A model generated the notes under the pieces. It saw only the letters and a program-made list of their open reading frames with translations, had not been told where the DNA came from and ran no database searches. Shown here piece after piece: positions 1 through 6,296 of a stretch of 21,310 nt of DNA. Every line of letters begins with the position of its first letter. Within the stretch, counting starts at the first letter, position 1. Location of the stretch: the NCBI GenBank assembly GCA_905214225.1, contig CAJMLL010000043.1, forward strand, positions 1 through 21,310, read 5' to 3'. Origin of the DNA: an uncultured bacterium (GTDB lineage Bacteria > Bacillota > Clostridia > Peptostreptococcales > Anaerovoracaceae). The translations under genes were made by a program, and so were the position numbers.

Positions 1-358
1 CAGAAATGTCTTTCTGCCGCTTCTTCACGATTTTCGGCTCGAAGGAAGAATTTCGTTTCTGCGGCACATCGATATCCATACTTCCATAGCTGGAATTGAC
101 TCGTTTGCTTCTGTAGCCGTTCCTGTAATTACGATCCTCACTGTCATCGTTCGTCCGCTCTGACTTTTCATACCCGAGACGTTCATCCATCTCAGCTTCC
201 GTCATTTCTTTGATGGTTCCACTGAGAAGATCTTTCAACGCGTCCTGGATATCCTGAGCATTCTGGATATCATATTCCTGCAGCAGTCCCTGAATGATCA
301 CTCGTTTCCCGTCCGTCATTTCCACGTGATGTACGGATTTTCTTTCTCTTTTTGCCAT
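1..358 (-). CDS. IS256/mutator-family transposase, N-terminal part (partial)
   Basis: This is the first 119 codons of a DDE transposase that runs off the left edge. It is open from the ATG at 358 (MAKRERKSVHHVEMTDG) to base 2. The N-terminal region shows the family pattern: an acidic helix with 'GTIKEMTEAEMDERLGYEK' at about residues 47-65, then 'RNYRNGYRSK' and the 'SYGSMDIDVPQKRN' and 'FEPKIVKKRQKDIS' segments that precede the catalytic core in IS256 relatives. The enzyme would bind the element ends and catalyse transposition. The catalytic DDE residues are not in the window. Its ribosome binding site (GGAGGG, about 371) is inside a hairpin (365-401). Compared with the second copy, this one keeps an uninterrupted frame and may be the intact member. 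Family assignment is firm; activity is unknown. Confidence 0.88.
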   Translation of the reverse strand, partial: MAKRERKSVHHVEMTDGKRVIIQGLLQEYDIQNAQDIQDALKDLLSGTIKEMTEAEMDERLGYEKSERTNDDSEDRNYRNGYRSKRVNSSYGSMDIDVPQKRNSSFEPKIVKKRQKDIS

Positions 359-364
359 AAACTA

Positions 365-401
365 AGGCCCTCCATGATTGTGATTGTATCATGAAAGGCC
401 T
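365..401 (-). promoter_or_regulatory. Hairpin over the transposase ribosome binding site
   Basis: Two nested arm pairs are visible: AGGCC (365-369) with GGCCT (397-401), and CATGAT (373-378) with ATCATG (388-393). On the transposase mRNA the GGAGGG Shine-Dalgarno sequence falls in or next to the 3' arm. By analogy with other insertion sequences this would limit translation from read-through transcripts (inference). The same structure is at 5940-5976. Confidence 0.55.
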
Positions 402-502
402 CAGAAATGAACTTTTACAGAGATTGTTTCATACTCTCATTTTGGTCAGTACCCCCGTCAAAGTTACGCCTTACGAAACGTTCAACTCCTATGAAACCCT
501 AT

Positions 503-1261
503 TTATAATAGTGACATATGCTCGATAATTTGTTTATAAAAGATATTTCGATCATCCGTTTTCTGTAAGTGATAGATAACCTTCCCATCTTTTAGAAACA
601 AGATTCGATCCGTATAACTTGCCATTTTCGGATCATGGGTAACCATAATCACAGTCTGTCCGTATTCCTGATTCATTTTTGATAAAAGTCGAATGACCAT
701 TGCCCCGGACTTCGAATCCAGATTACCTGTAGGTTCATCTGCAAGGATAACTTCCGGATCATTGGATAGTGCCCTGCATATTGCTGCACGCTGCTTTTGT
801 CCGCCTGACAGTTCATAAGGAAAAAATTCCAGAAGCGATTCAATCATAAGCATTTTCGCTAATGCTTCTATTTTAGCCGAAATCTCAGCAGGGGATTTTT
901 TGTCGAAAATCATCGGAAGACTGACATTTTCACGTATCGTTAAACTTGGCATCAATTCATAATCCTGAAAAATAAATCCTATATTTCGGCGTCTCAATTC
1001 TGTACGTTTGCTGCTATGAAAGCACCTGGCAGATTCTCCGTTAAAAATCATTTTTCCTTCATAATCTCTGTCTAAAAGTCCCAATATGTTCAACAGCGTC
1101 GTCTTTCCACATCCCGATCTACCCATAATACAGACAAATTCCCCTTGTTCAACTGAAAATGATGCTCCTGTAAGGGCCTGAACATCCTCACCACTTGAAT
1201 TTCCGGACCATTGATGATAAGTTTTCACAAGATTTTTCACTTCGTATACTAGATTTGACAC
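503..1261 (-). CDS. ABC transporter ATP-binding protein (BceA/MacB type)
   Basis: This is the ATPase of an FtsX-type ABC transporter, acting on the inner face of the membrane with the permease encoded at 1422-3383. The 252-residue protein has Walker [10 protein letters not shown] (about residues 48-56), a Q-loop ([11 protein letters not shown]), the signature [15 protein letters not shown] (about 151-165), Walker [13 protein letters not shown] (about 170-181) and the H-loop VTHD. The spacing and 'NLDSKSG' wording are typical of the LolD/MacB/BceA branch. The start is a GTG at 1261, preceded by AGGGAGG seven bases upstream; no ATG fits as well. It follows the permease by 160 nt in the same direction and is probably co-transcribed. 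An IS256 end begins 64 bp beyond the stop. The substrate cannot be read from the sequence; export or detoxification of a cell-wall-active peptide antibiotic is the usual role of relatives. It is clearly AT-richer than genes right of 6340. Confidence 0.93.
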   Translation of the reverse strand: MSNLVYEVKNLVKTYHQWSGNSSGEDVQALTGASFSVEQGEFVCIMGRSGCGKTTLLNILGLLDRDYEGKMIFNGESARCFHSSKRTELRRRNIGFIFQDYELMPSLTIRENVSLPMIFDKKSPAEISAKIEALAKMLMIESLLEFFPYELSGGQKQRAAICRALSNDPEVILADEPTGNLDSKSGAMVIRLLSKMNQEYGQTVIMVTHDPKMASYTDRILFLKDGKVIYHLQKTDDRNIFYKQIIEHMSLL

Positions 1262-1327
1262 TACAATTCCTCCCTATTCTTTCAGACTAACATTTACCTC
1301 AACGACATTATTCGCTCTTCATCGGGT

Positions 1328-1358
1328 GGACACGGATGACGATTGAATTGTCCGTGCC
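1328..1358. other. Intercistronic inverted repeat between permease and ATPase genes
   Basis: An inverted repeat in the 160-nt gap pairs GG(A)CACGGA with TCCGTGCC, eight base pairs with one bulge and a 14-nt loop. No T-run follows on the minus strand, so it does not look like a classical terminator. It could stabilise or process the transcript between the two genes. The remainder of the gap shows no gene. Confidence 0.4.
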
Positions 1359-1421
1359 TAGTTGATCTCCTTTAAACATATATAAAACTGGCATATTATT
1401 ATATTTACTTCAACACTTAAA

Positions 1422-3383
1422 CTAACTATGCATTTTAATCGACCGTTCAATTCTGCGCCTCAACATTAAGACCACCAAGAAATGAATGCATATGTACAGA
1501 ACAATAAAAATTATCCACCATACAATAATGTTCTGGTAATCAAGGATATTGGGAATCTTACTTGCACAGAACAGATACGGAATCATAATAAGCATACCCA
1601 AAATCACTCCAATTAAGGCTGGCGCTCCAATTTCCCAAAACAGATCCTTTCGATTGATACAATCATCTAATCCTAATGACTTAAAGAACCTGTATCTGTG
1701 TTCAATGCGCTCTTTTTCTATTTCGAACTTAAGAACTAATATAAATAATGAACAAAAGAGGAACACGACTGTAATTATCATCGATATTACGAGCGTCTGA
1801 GTATACATCATCGAAATAAGGCGCCGCGCTTCAATTGTAATATAATAATTGTTCTCCTGAAATGTGTCCGGATCTTCTTCAGTTTGTATTTTATCGTTAC
1901 GATTTATATATGATTCCAATGCGTGACAGGCTTGTTTACCTTTTTCAGGAAAATTAAACCCCAAAAAATACGTAGGTTCCTGATCCATCTTAAGAAGTAT
2001 TTTTCGTACTTCACGGAATTGACGATCAGATAGAAAGGCCACTGACTCACTAAAATACAATCCTAACGGAGAATATTTACCTAATACGTTCCCTGTGATT
2101 ACTTTAACTGAAGATATCGGCAGATATGATTCCTGAAATCGAGAACCTGATCTGCCCGCATGGAGATTTTTCGCAAGCATACCATAAGTACTCTTTTCGA
2201 GCTCTTTGGTATCTTGCTTCCCCCACTTTTCAATCACAACTACTGCTTCTCTGTATCTCAATTTTAATTGTTTCCCAGTCAGTATCTTATACGCAGAATC
2301 TGGCAATCCAATGCATTCCTCCCCGTTACCCACAGTAAGTCTCACCATCGGAAAAGTTTCATTTATTCCTTCGTATTTTTCAGCCAGCTTTATAATAGGC
2401 TGAATATGCTTATCGGTTGTCATATAAACCATATCGTATCGATATCGAATATCTTCTGACGCATCCGTTCTATATAAAGCAATGGATGGTATAGCGGTTG
2501 AAAAAACAGAAAACGTAATAATACAAAGAACACCGATTAATACCAAGTTGTGATTAAAATTCTGATTAATGCTATCTGCAATAAGAAGCTGAACACATTT
2601 TTTTGTATCTTTGTTTCTACACAAAAATAATCCATAGTTAATAAACGCCCAGCCAGCGAGCAACGTCCCCGCTATCATCAATATCTGAGAAAACTGCTGT
2701 ATATATATATACCGGGTCAGAAAATATTCGATGCATCCAAATAGTACAAACGAAACTCCGATAATCCCTAATAATATAAGATTTCGATTATTCAAATATA
2801 TTGGAATGAGCATTTTCGATCGAATCAGTGCATTCAGAGGTTTTGCATCCATCCAGATAAACGCAGCGGTCAAAGAGATAATTAATACAATACATTCTGT
2901 AAAGAATAATTTTTTTATCACCCACATATTAGCCCCTTGACATGCCTGAATGTACACATTCCATACATGCGCGGACTTAATAATCAATCCTCCAGCAATC
3001 CCTACCACAAAACCAATGCAAGTGGAAATCAGGCAGCCTGTCAGGGATTCCAGCATGAGATATAAATACGCCTGATTTTGTGACATTCCAAAAATCAGAA
3101 AACTAATATACTCCGGTACTCTCATCAGTATATATGATTGTATACAATAAAACAGAAATGTCACAAAAACCACCGTCATGAGCAGTTGACTCTGCTCGCT
3201 CTGTGCAGAAATAACGGAACGAATCATAGATGAATACCCATTGGTGCCTACTGACTCACGGACAGCATAAATAATACTGTAATATAAATAAAATAGCGCG
3301 ATAATCAAAGCATTTCCGGCAAAATATGCAATATTTTTAATATGATTCCTATTATATAATTCCAACATTAATTTTAGTAACAT
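1422..3383 (-). CDS. FtsX-like ABC permease (BceB type)
   Basis: This is the membrane subunit of the ABC transporter whose ATPase is at 503-1261. The 653-residue protein has a layout typical of BceB-like permeases: one N-terminal helix (about residues 16-38), FtsX-type helices around 65-85, 108-135 and 158-178, a further set around 200-252 and 280-300, a roughly 210-residue extracytoplasmic domain (about 310-520), then three C-terminal helices (about 528-552, 582-606, 618-642) ending in a basic tail. BceB relatives use the large outer domain to detect bacitracin or lantibiotics and free lipid II cycle intermediates. The start ATG at 3383 has an AGAAGGTG-type ribosome binding site just upstream. 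No BceRS two-component pair is encoded nearby; the promoter upstream (3437-3467) has MerR geometry instead. Family call is firm, substrate unknown. Confidence 0.88.
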   Translation of the reverse strand: MLLKLMLELYNRNHIKNIAYFAGNALIIALFYLYYSIIYAVRESVGTNGYSSMIRSVISAQSEQSQLLMTVVFVTFLFYCIQSYILMRVPEYISFLIFGMSQNQAYLYLMLESLTGCLISTCIGFVVGIAGGLIIKSAHVWNVYIQACQGANMWVIKKLFFTECIVLIISLTAAFIWMDAKPLNALIRSKMLIPIYLNNRNLILLGIIGVSFVLFGCIEYFLTRYIYIQQFSQILMIAGTLLAGWAFINYGLFLCRNKDTKKCVQLLIADSINQNFNHNLVLIGVLCIITFSVFSTAIPSIALYRTDASEDIRYRYDMVYMTTDKHIQPIIKLAEKYEGINETFPMVRLTVGNGEECIGLPDSAYKILTGKQLKLRYREAVVVIEKWGKQDTKELEKSTYGMLAKNLHAGRSGSRFQESYLPISSVKVITGNVLGKYSPLGLYFSESVAFLSDRQFREVRKILLKMDQEPTYFLGFNFPEKGKQACHALESYINRNDKIQTEEDPDTFQENNYYITIEARRLISMMYTQTLVISMIITVVFLFCSLFILVLKFEIEKERIEHRYRFFKSLGLDDCINRKDLFWEIGAPALIGVILGMLIMIPYLFCASKIPNILDYQNIIVWWIIFIVLYICIHFLVVLMLRRRIERSIKMHS

Positions 3384-3436
3384 TCAATCACCTTCTTCTT
3401 CAGAACAAATTGTATTATGATGTATTCTTTAACGAT

Positions 3437-3467
3437 ATTATAAACGTTAAAGCAAGTTCAACGTCAA
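3437..3467 (-). promoter_or_regulatory. MerR-type promoter/operator of the ABC transporter operon
   Basis: Read on the minus strand there is a -35 TTGACG (3467-3462), a spacer of exactly 19 bp (3461-3443) and a -10 TATAAT (3442-3437). The spacer is occupied by a dyad, ACGTTGAA (3464-3457), CTTGC, TTTAACGT (3451-3444), whose arms match at 7 of 8 positions. A long 19-20 bp spacer containing the operator dyad is the known hallmark of promoters activated by MerR-family proteins through DNA untwisting. Transcription would start near 3430, about 47 nt before the permease ATG. A MerR-family gene lies at 4291-4986 on the other strand. That this protein binds here is inference. Confidence 0.75.
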
Positions 3468-3573
3468 GTAGATACATTCCAAAATCATTCATTTTCATCT
3501 GATAGTGTAAAATAATTTGTGTAAACGATAGTTCCCAGTTCAGCAATAGAAAAAGGAATCGAGACAATTCTGA

Positions 3574-3583
3574 TATGTCATAA
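3574..3583 (+). repeat. Left part of a split 26-bp repeat
   Basis: These ten bases (TATGTCATAA), joined to 4190-4205, rebuild a 26-bp sequence identical to 5289-5314. The IS4-like element at 3584-4182 interrupts it and duplicated 7 bp (GTCATAA, 3577-3583 and 4183-4189). The copy at 5289-5314 stands directly before an IS21 istA remnant, so the repeat may be an IS21-type terminus. A partly palindromic centre around ATTAAT would also fit a binding site. Confidence 0.7.
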
Positions 3584-4182
3584 CTAAAACTTCCCACACC
3601 AATTATGGGATCTGTTCCTTGAAAATTCAATAATGCAGATGACAAAATAGGTCCGGTTATCCTTCTGGTGTAATTTTAGGTAATGCGTTCCGTAAATGTT
3701 CTAGAATACGTTCCATAAACAATTTCAGGAACAATGACTTCAACAGCTTTCTTAGAAAGAAGCGAGGTAAAGCGCAGCCAGTTAGTCTTCGGGTTGTTCA
3801 GGAATCGATAAAAGGTATTCTTTGAAAACGATTCCCTGAAGGAACCGGTTTTCTGCTGCATATACATGCTGCAGCCAGAAAAGACATTGCAGAGCTTGTA
3901 TTTGAAGATATCGGTGACAGGAACGCCCTTCTCCTTCTGTGCGTTGCATTTGCGGAGAAGCTGTCCAATCTTAAAAGTATGAAAGAATGAAGAAATTGCG
4001 GTAAAAAGTTCCTGTCCGTCCTGATCTTGTGGTAAAATTGAAATTGGCATAGATGACTCCTTTTGTATGGTTATATACGTTCAATTCAATTATATCAAAG
4101 GCAAGTCATCTGTGCCTTTTTAATTGTCTGCATTATTGAATTTTCAGGGTTCAACACATCTTTCCGGTGTGGGAAGTTTTAG
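3584..4182 (-). mobile_element. Internally deleted IS4-like element (599 bp) with inverted repeats and target duplication
   Basis: The outer 17 bp are perfect inverted repeats (3584-3600 and 4166-4182). Further in, another 20 bp are identical and inverted (3620-3639 and 4127-4146), so the ends pair imperfectly over roughly 60 bp. The direct repeat GTCATAA sits exactly outside both ends (3577-3583 and 4183-4189), the target-site duplication expected from a transposition event. The only coding content is a truncated transposase (3676-4050). A full-length relative would carry a transposase of over 400 codons, so most of the interior is gone. It may be a non-autonomous derivative mobilised by a full copy elsewhere. 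It lies between the transporter promoter and merR without touching either. Confidence 0.85.
3676..4050 (-). pseudogene. IS4-like transposase, N-terminal remnant
   Basis: This is a 124-residue remnant of a DDE transposase. The start ATG at 4050 has an AAGGAG ribosome binding site and the product begins MPISILPQDQDG. The region 'FKYKLCNVFSGCSMYMQQKTG' and 'FSKNTFYRFLNNPKTNWLRFTSLL' (about residues 48-95) resembles the N-terminal DNA-binding part of IS4-type transposases in Bacillota. The frame ends within about 90 bp of the left inverted repeat, long before the catalytic DDE motifs would appear, so the protein cannot be catalytic. The truncation results from the internal deletion of the element rather than a frameshift. 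Subfamily assignment is from memory and is tentative. Confidence 0.75.
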
Positions 4183-4189
4183 GTCATAA

Positions 4190-4205
4190 TTAATCATGTA
4201 CAAAA
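4190..4205 (+). repeat. Right part of the split 26-bp repeat
   Basis: This is the 16-base continuation of the repeat begun at 3574-3583. Together they equal 5289-5314. It lies about 50 bp upstream of the merR -10 sequence. Confidence 0.7.
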
Positions 4206-4231
4206 TAATGAAATACAGCATAATTCATTCA

Positions 4232-4259
4232 GTTCAAAGACTTAATTATATGTTATACT
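4232..4259 (+). promoter_or_regulatory. Probable promoter of the merR gene
   Basis: A -10 TATACT is at 4254-4259; 16 bp upstream is a weak -35 (GTTCAA, 4232-4237). The ATG at 4291 follows a GAAGAGGA ribosome binding site. The 19-bp-spaced dyad seen at the transporter promoter is not repeated here, so autoregulation is not evident. Confidence 0.5.
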
Positions 4260-4290
4260 GATAATATATTTATGCGAAGAGGACATAGCG

Positions 4291-4986
4291 ATGAATATTC
4301 ATGAAGTAGAGCAATTGCTCGATATTTCAAAAAGCAGTATCAGGTATTATGACCGAATCGGACTCTTAACACCTGAAAGGAAGGACAATGGTTATCGTGA
4401 CTTTTCACAAGAAGATATTCAACGTCTTCGTTCTATAATTGTCCTTAGAAACGCGATGGTTCCCCTAAAAACAATACATGAGTTATTGGATGAACACCAG
4501 GAATTACAGCCAGTTCTCGAAGCACATAAATCAGAACTTCAACGTAAAACCAAGCAACTCATTACCGCAGAGAATCTATGCAATACAATTATTTCAGATC
4601 TTCACGATGGCATAAAATTCGATGCCGATCGTTATTTACACACTCGTAACAATAACCGCGATATGGATAATGATTGGACATTACAGATTGCTTTTCAGCA
4701 AATGTACAATTTACGTCCTTTTGGACTACCTATGCTGCAGACTGAAAATAAAATCTTTGCTGTGTTCTCTCAGTTGATGCTTCTTATTCTCATTCGCACC
4801 ACATTATTTACAGTGTTCTTTGGAATGGGAATTGGAATTGGCCTTGGTACCTGCATACCTGTTATATATTTTCTTTCTTCCAGTTTTCTTGTAATACTCT
4901 CGAAGCGAAAGAATAATTCCAGTATAAATTATTTCATTAATTATCATCTATCCGAACTCGGTCTACTGTTCTGCGTGCTTCTATAG
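4291..4986 (+). CDS. MerR-family regulator with C-terminal membrane segments
   Basis: This is a transcription regulator with a MerR winged-helix domain at residues 1-70: 'HEVEQLLDISKSSIRYYDRIGLLTPERKDNGYRDFS' contains the usual helix-turn-helix, the IRYYDRIGL motif and the wing. A linking helix of about 40 residues (75-115) follows, as expected for dimerisation. Instead of a metal- or drug-binding domain, residues about 155-178 and 182-204 are two hydrophobic segments, so the sensor part is probably in the membrane. The frame stops at 231 residues (TAG 4984-4986), but an adjacent frame stays open from 4941 to 5252, so the 3' end may be frameshifted. It is transcribed away from the ABC operon, whose promoter has MerR geometry; I infer it activates that transporter. 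It is AT-rich like the transporter genes and unlike the host genes to the right. Confidence 0.85.
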   Translation: MNIHEVEQLLDISKSSIRYYDRIGLLTPERKDNGYRDFSQEDIQRLRSIIVLRNAMVPLKTIHELLDEHQELQPVLEAHKSELQRKTKQLITAENLCNTIISDLHDGIKFDADRYLHTRNNNRDMDNDWTLQIAFQQMYNLRPFGLPMLQTENKIFAVFSQLMLLILIRTTLFTVFFGMGIGIGLGTCIPVIYFLSSSFLVILSKRKNNSSINYFINYHLSELGLLFCVLL

Positions 4987-5252
4987 AATATTACTATTTT
5001 TTCACTGTCATAGCCGTTAAAAAAAGACCAATCGGGAGTGCGGATAAAATACGAGGTATAATTGCAGGCACAAATGCTCTCTTCGATTACTGCCTTTCTA
5101 TTAATGAGATCGAAAATATTTTGAAAGACAGAATACCTTCAACTAGGTCTCAACTAGTAATACAGTTAAATATTTTCACGACGAGATCGTCAGAATGCCT
5201 CCGATTCATGATAGCCCTGGAGGCATTCACTTGTTTAAAGGAAACATTCTAA
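4941..5252 (+). pseudogene. Open frame overlapping the end of merR; possible frameshifted C-terminal extension
   Basis: Between TAA at 4938-4940 and TAA at 5250-5252 one frame is open for 103 codons in strongly AT-rich DNA, where stops should be frequent. There is no plausible start codon or ribosome binding site near its beginning. It begins inside merR, in a different frame, and includes a hydrophobic stretch (SIEYYYFFTVIAV, from 4980) followed by a soluble-looking part (KILRGIIAGTNALFDYCLSI). The simplest reading is that merR once continued into this frame and a small indel near 4941-4986 truncated it. A degraded unrelated gene is the alternative. I do not recognise the domain. Confidence 0.35.
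5193..5228 (+). terminator. Perfect 10-bp hairpin downstream of merR
   Basis: GAATGCCTCC (5193-5202) and GGAGGCATTC (5219-5228) are perfect inverse complements around a 16-nt loop. The following sequence (ACTTGTTTAAA) has only a short T-run. It could end the merR transcript, though it lies inside the open frame 4941-5252. Confidence 0.4.
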
Positions 5253-5288
5253 TATCCTTACAATTTCCACCTGATAGAACCCTAGTGC

Positions 5289-5314
5289 TATGTCATAATT
5301 AATCATGTACAAAA
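5289..5314 (+). repeat. 26-bp repeat, uninterrupted copy (possible IS21-type left end)
   Basis: This is identical to the interrupted copy at 3574-3583 plus 4190-4205. A related shorter motif, AATATGTACAAA, follows at about 5327-5338, and istA begins at 5374. Iterated terminal motifs ahead of istA are known for IS21-family ends, which supports but does not prove that reading. Confidence 0.6.
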
Positions 5315-5373
5315 GTTCTGGAATTAATATGTACAAATGATATCATCGACTAAGTTATCAAGGAGGCTTAGCG

Positions 5374-5613
5374 ATGATCATCAAACCACCAATCACAACA
5401 GACCTGAAAATTGAAAAACTGGAGGACCTGCACAAATTGAAACCTTTCATGGAATCAGCCAATCTGAAAATCAACAAGAGCCAGATTGCCAGAGAACTAG
5501 GCGCGGACAGGAGAACCGTTGGGAAATACCTAAATGGATTTAAAAAATCCACTCACCGGGCATCGACGAACTGCCTGACGCCATGGGAGCAGGAAATTCT
5601 TTCTGTAATGTAG
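5374..5613 (+). pseudogene. IS21-family istA transposase, N-terminal remnant
   Basis: This is a 79-residue fragment of the IS21 transposase IstA, which with the helper ATPase IstB carries out transposition; full IstA has roughly 400-500 residues. The start ATG at 5374 has an exact AAGGAGG ribosome binding site 8 bases upstream. The helix-turn-helix is clear at residues about 27-53 ('LKINKSQIARELGADRRTVGKYL'), matching the N-terminal domain that binds the element ends. The frame stops at 5613, right after the 'LTPWEQEILSVM' segment, and no catalytic domain or istB follows. Bases 5614-5727 are unassigned sequence between this fragment and the IS256 remnant. Confidence 0.75.
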
Positions 5614-5669
5614 GGCCTTTCATGAGATGAGATATATCTGAATGGGAAAAACTTCCCTTCAGCACCTGT

Positions 5670-5933
5670 CTACTGTTTATCAGAAATCGGCTGGCATGTC
5701 AAGAACACCCGGCAATTCCGGGCGTTTGTCCGCTCTGACTTTTCATACCCGAGATAGTCATCCATCTCAGCTTCCATCATTTCTTTGATGGTTCCACCGA
5801 GAAGATCTTTCAACGCGTCCTGGATATCCTGAGCATTCTGGATATCATATTCCTGCAGCAGTCCCTGAATGATCACTCGTTTCCCGTCCGTCATTTCCAC
5901 GTGATGTACGGATTTTCTTTCTCTTTTTGCCAT
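5670..5933 (-). pseudogene. IS256-family transposase, truncated second copy
   Basis: From the ATG at 5933 the first 69-70 residues match the copy at 1-358 with four substitutions. After 'KSERTN' the sequence diverges and the frame reads 17 unrelated residues before stopping at 5670. The break is at about 5728. The product lacks everything beyond the N-terminal region and cannot transpose, although it could still be translated, again with its ribosome binding site in a hairpin (5940-5976). Confidence 0.85.
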
Positions 5934-6013
5934 AAACTAAGGCCCTCCATGATTGTGATTGTATCATGAAAGGCCTCAGAAATGAACTTTTACAGAGATT
6001 GTTTCATACTCTC
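5728..6013 (-). mobile_element. IS256-family 5'-end remnant (286 bp)
   Basis: This matches 153-438 base for base with 5 differences and no gaps. Both copies end at the same terminal sequence (ATACTCTC, here 6006-6013), so 6013 is taken as the element tip. The inner side is broken at 5728. With 1-438 it forms a direct repeat bracketing the ABC/MerR module, a possible substrate for deletion by homologous recombination. The tip abuts an IS3 transposase fragment. Confidence 0.85.
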
Positions 6014-6015
6014 TC

Positions 6016-6093
6016 TTTTTCAACGAAGAGAGACCGGCATACTCACTCAACTACTTGACTCCTAAGCAATACAGGGAAGTTCATGACGTCTAA
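6016..6093 (+). pseudogene. IS3-family transposase, C-terminal tail remnant
   Basis: In this frame the sequence reads FFNEERPAYSLNYLTPKQYR followed by EVHDV and a stop. The 'FNEERPxxxLxYLTPxQYR' wording is the characteristic end of the integrase-core (OrfB) protein of IS3-family elements. Only 25 residues survive; upstream the frame meets the IS256 tip at 6013, suggesting the IS256 element inserted into, or recombined with, the IS3 gene. The corresponding IS3 end should lie shortly after 6093, but I could not delimit it. Confidence 0.65.
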
Positions 6094-6236
6094 CTTGCCC
6101 ATGAGTCCATCCCTGTCGATACAGAGTGACCAGCAATTCTTAACGTGATGCCCAATGTATCGCCATATCACTTTTCCTCCAGATATATAAATAAAGAAGC
6201 CTGGCGATCAGCAATCAGAGCTGATGGTCAGACACA
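6094..6236. other. Unassigned mosaic sequence between IS remnants
   Basis: No gene is visible here. On the minus strand GGAGG precedes an ATG at 6166, but the frame ends after eight codons. A small inverted repeat surrounds 6207-6228 (ATCAGC/GCTGAT). It is probably insertion-sequence debris. Confidence 0.4.
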
Positions 6237-6296
6237 TGCGCCCTCTATCTTGAAAATGCACCCTCTCAAACGAGTTTGCACCCACTTGATTTTCAA
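6237..6296. repeat. Three tandem 20-bp units beginning TGCRCCC
   Basis: TGCGCCC, TGCACCC and TGCACCC begin at 6237, 6257 and 6277, exactly 20 bp apart. The rest of each unit is only loosely similar. Two helical turns between repeats suggest protein-binding sites on one DNA face. IS21-type ends often carry such iterated motifs, so this may be a second IS21 terminus. The block spans the junction with the truncated helicase gene. Confidence 0.5.

Larger units (their letters stand above)
1..438 (-). mobile_element. IS256-family element, 5' end (continues off the left edge)
   Basis: The transposase start and the terminal region of an IS256-family element are present. The outer boundary is placed at 438 because similarity with the second copy (5728-6013) stops there: beyond it the two copies continue differently. 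Bases 153-438 match 5728-6013 with 5 mismatches and no gaps by direct comparison. The rest of the element, including its catalytic part and other end, lies outside the window, so I cannot say whether this copy is complete. Confidence 0.85.

Noticed and set aside
3415..3645. Minus-strand 76-codon open frame upstream of the permease
   Set aside because: It crosses the IS4-like inverted repeat boundary and covers the MerR-type promoter; it has no ribosome binding site. It is better explained as promoter DNA plus element end.
5613..5640. GGCCTTTCATGA similarity to the IS256 leader in inverted orientation
   Set aside because: Only 12 bases match and the flanks do not; it is not enough to call an IS256 terminus.
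5631..5738. Plus-strand protein-like frame between the istA and IS256 remnants (LNGKNFPSAPVYCLSEIGWH)
   Set aside because: It has about 36 codons, no start, and no family I recognise; it may be a fragment of another gene but cannot be supported.
6237..6296. CRISPR-like array
   Set aside because: There are only three units of 20 bp with poorly conserved inner sequence and no spacer/repeat division.
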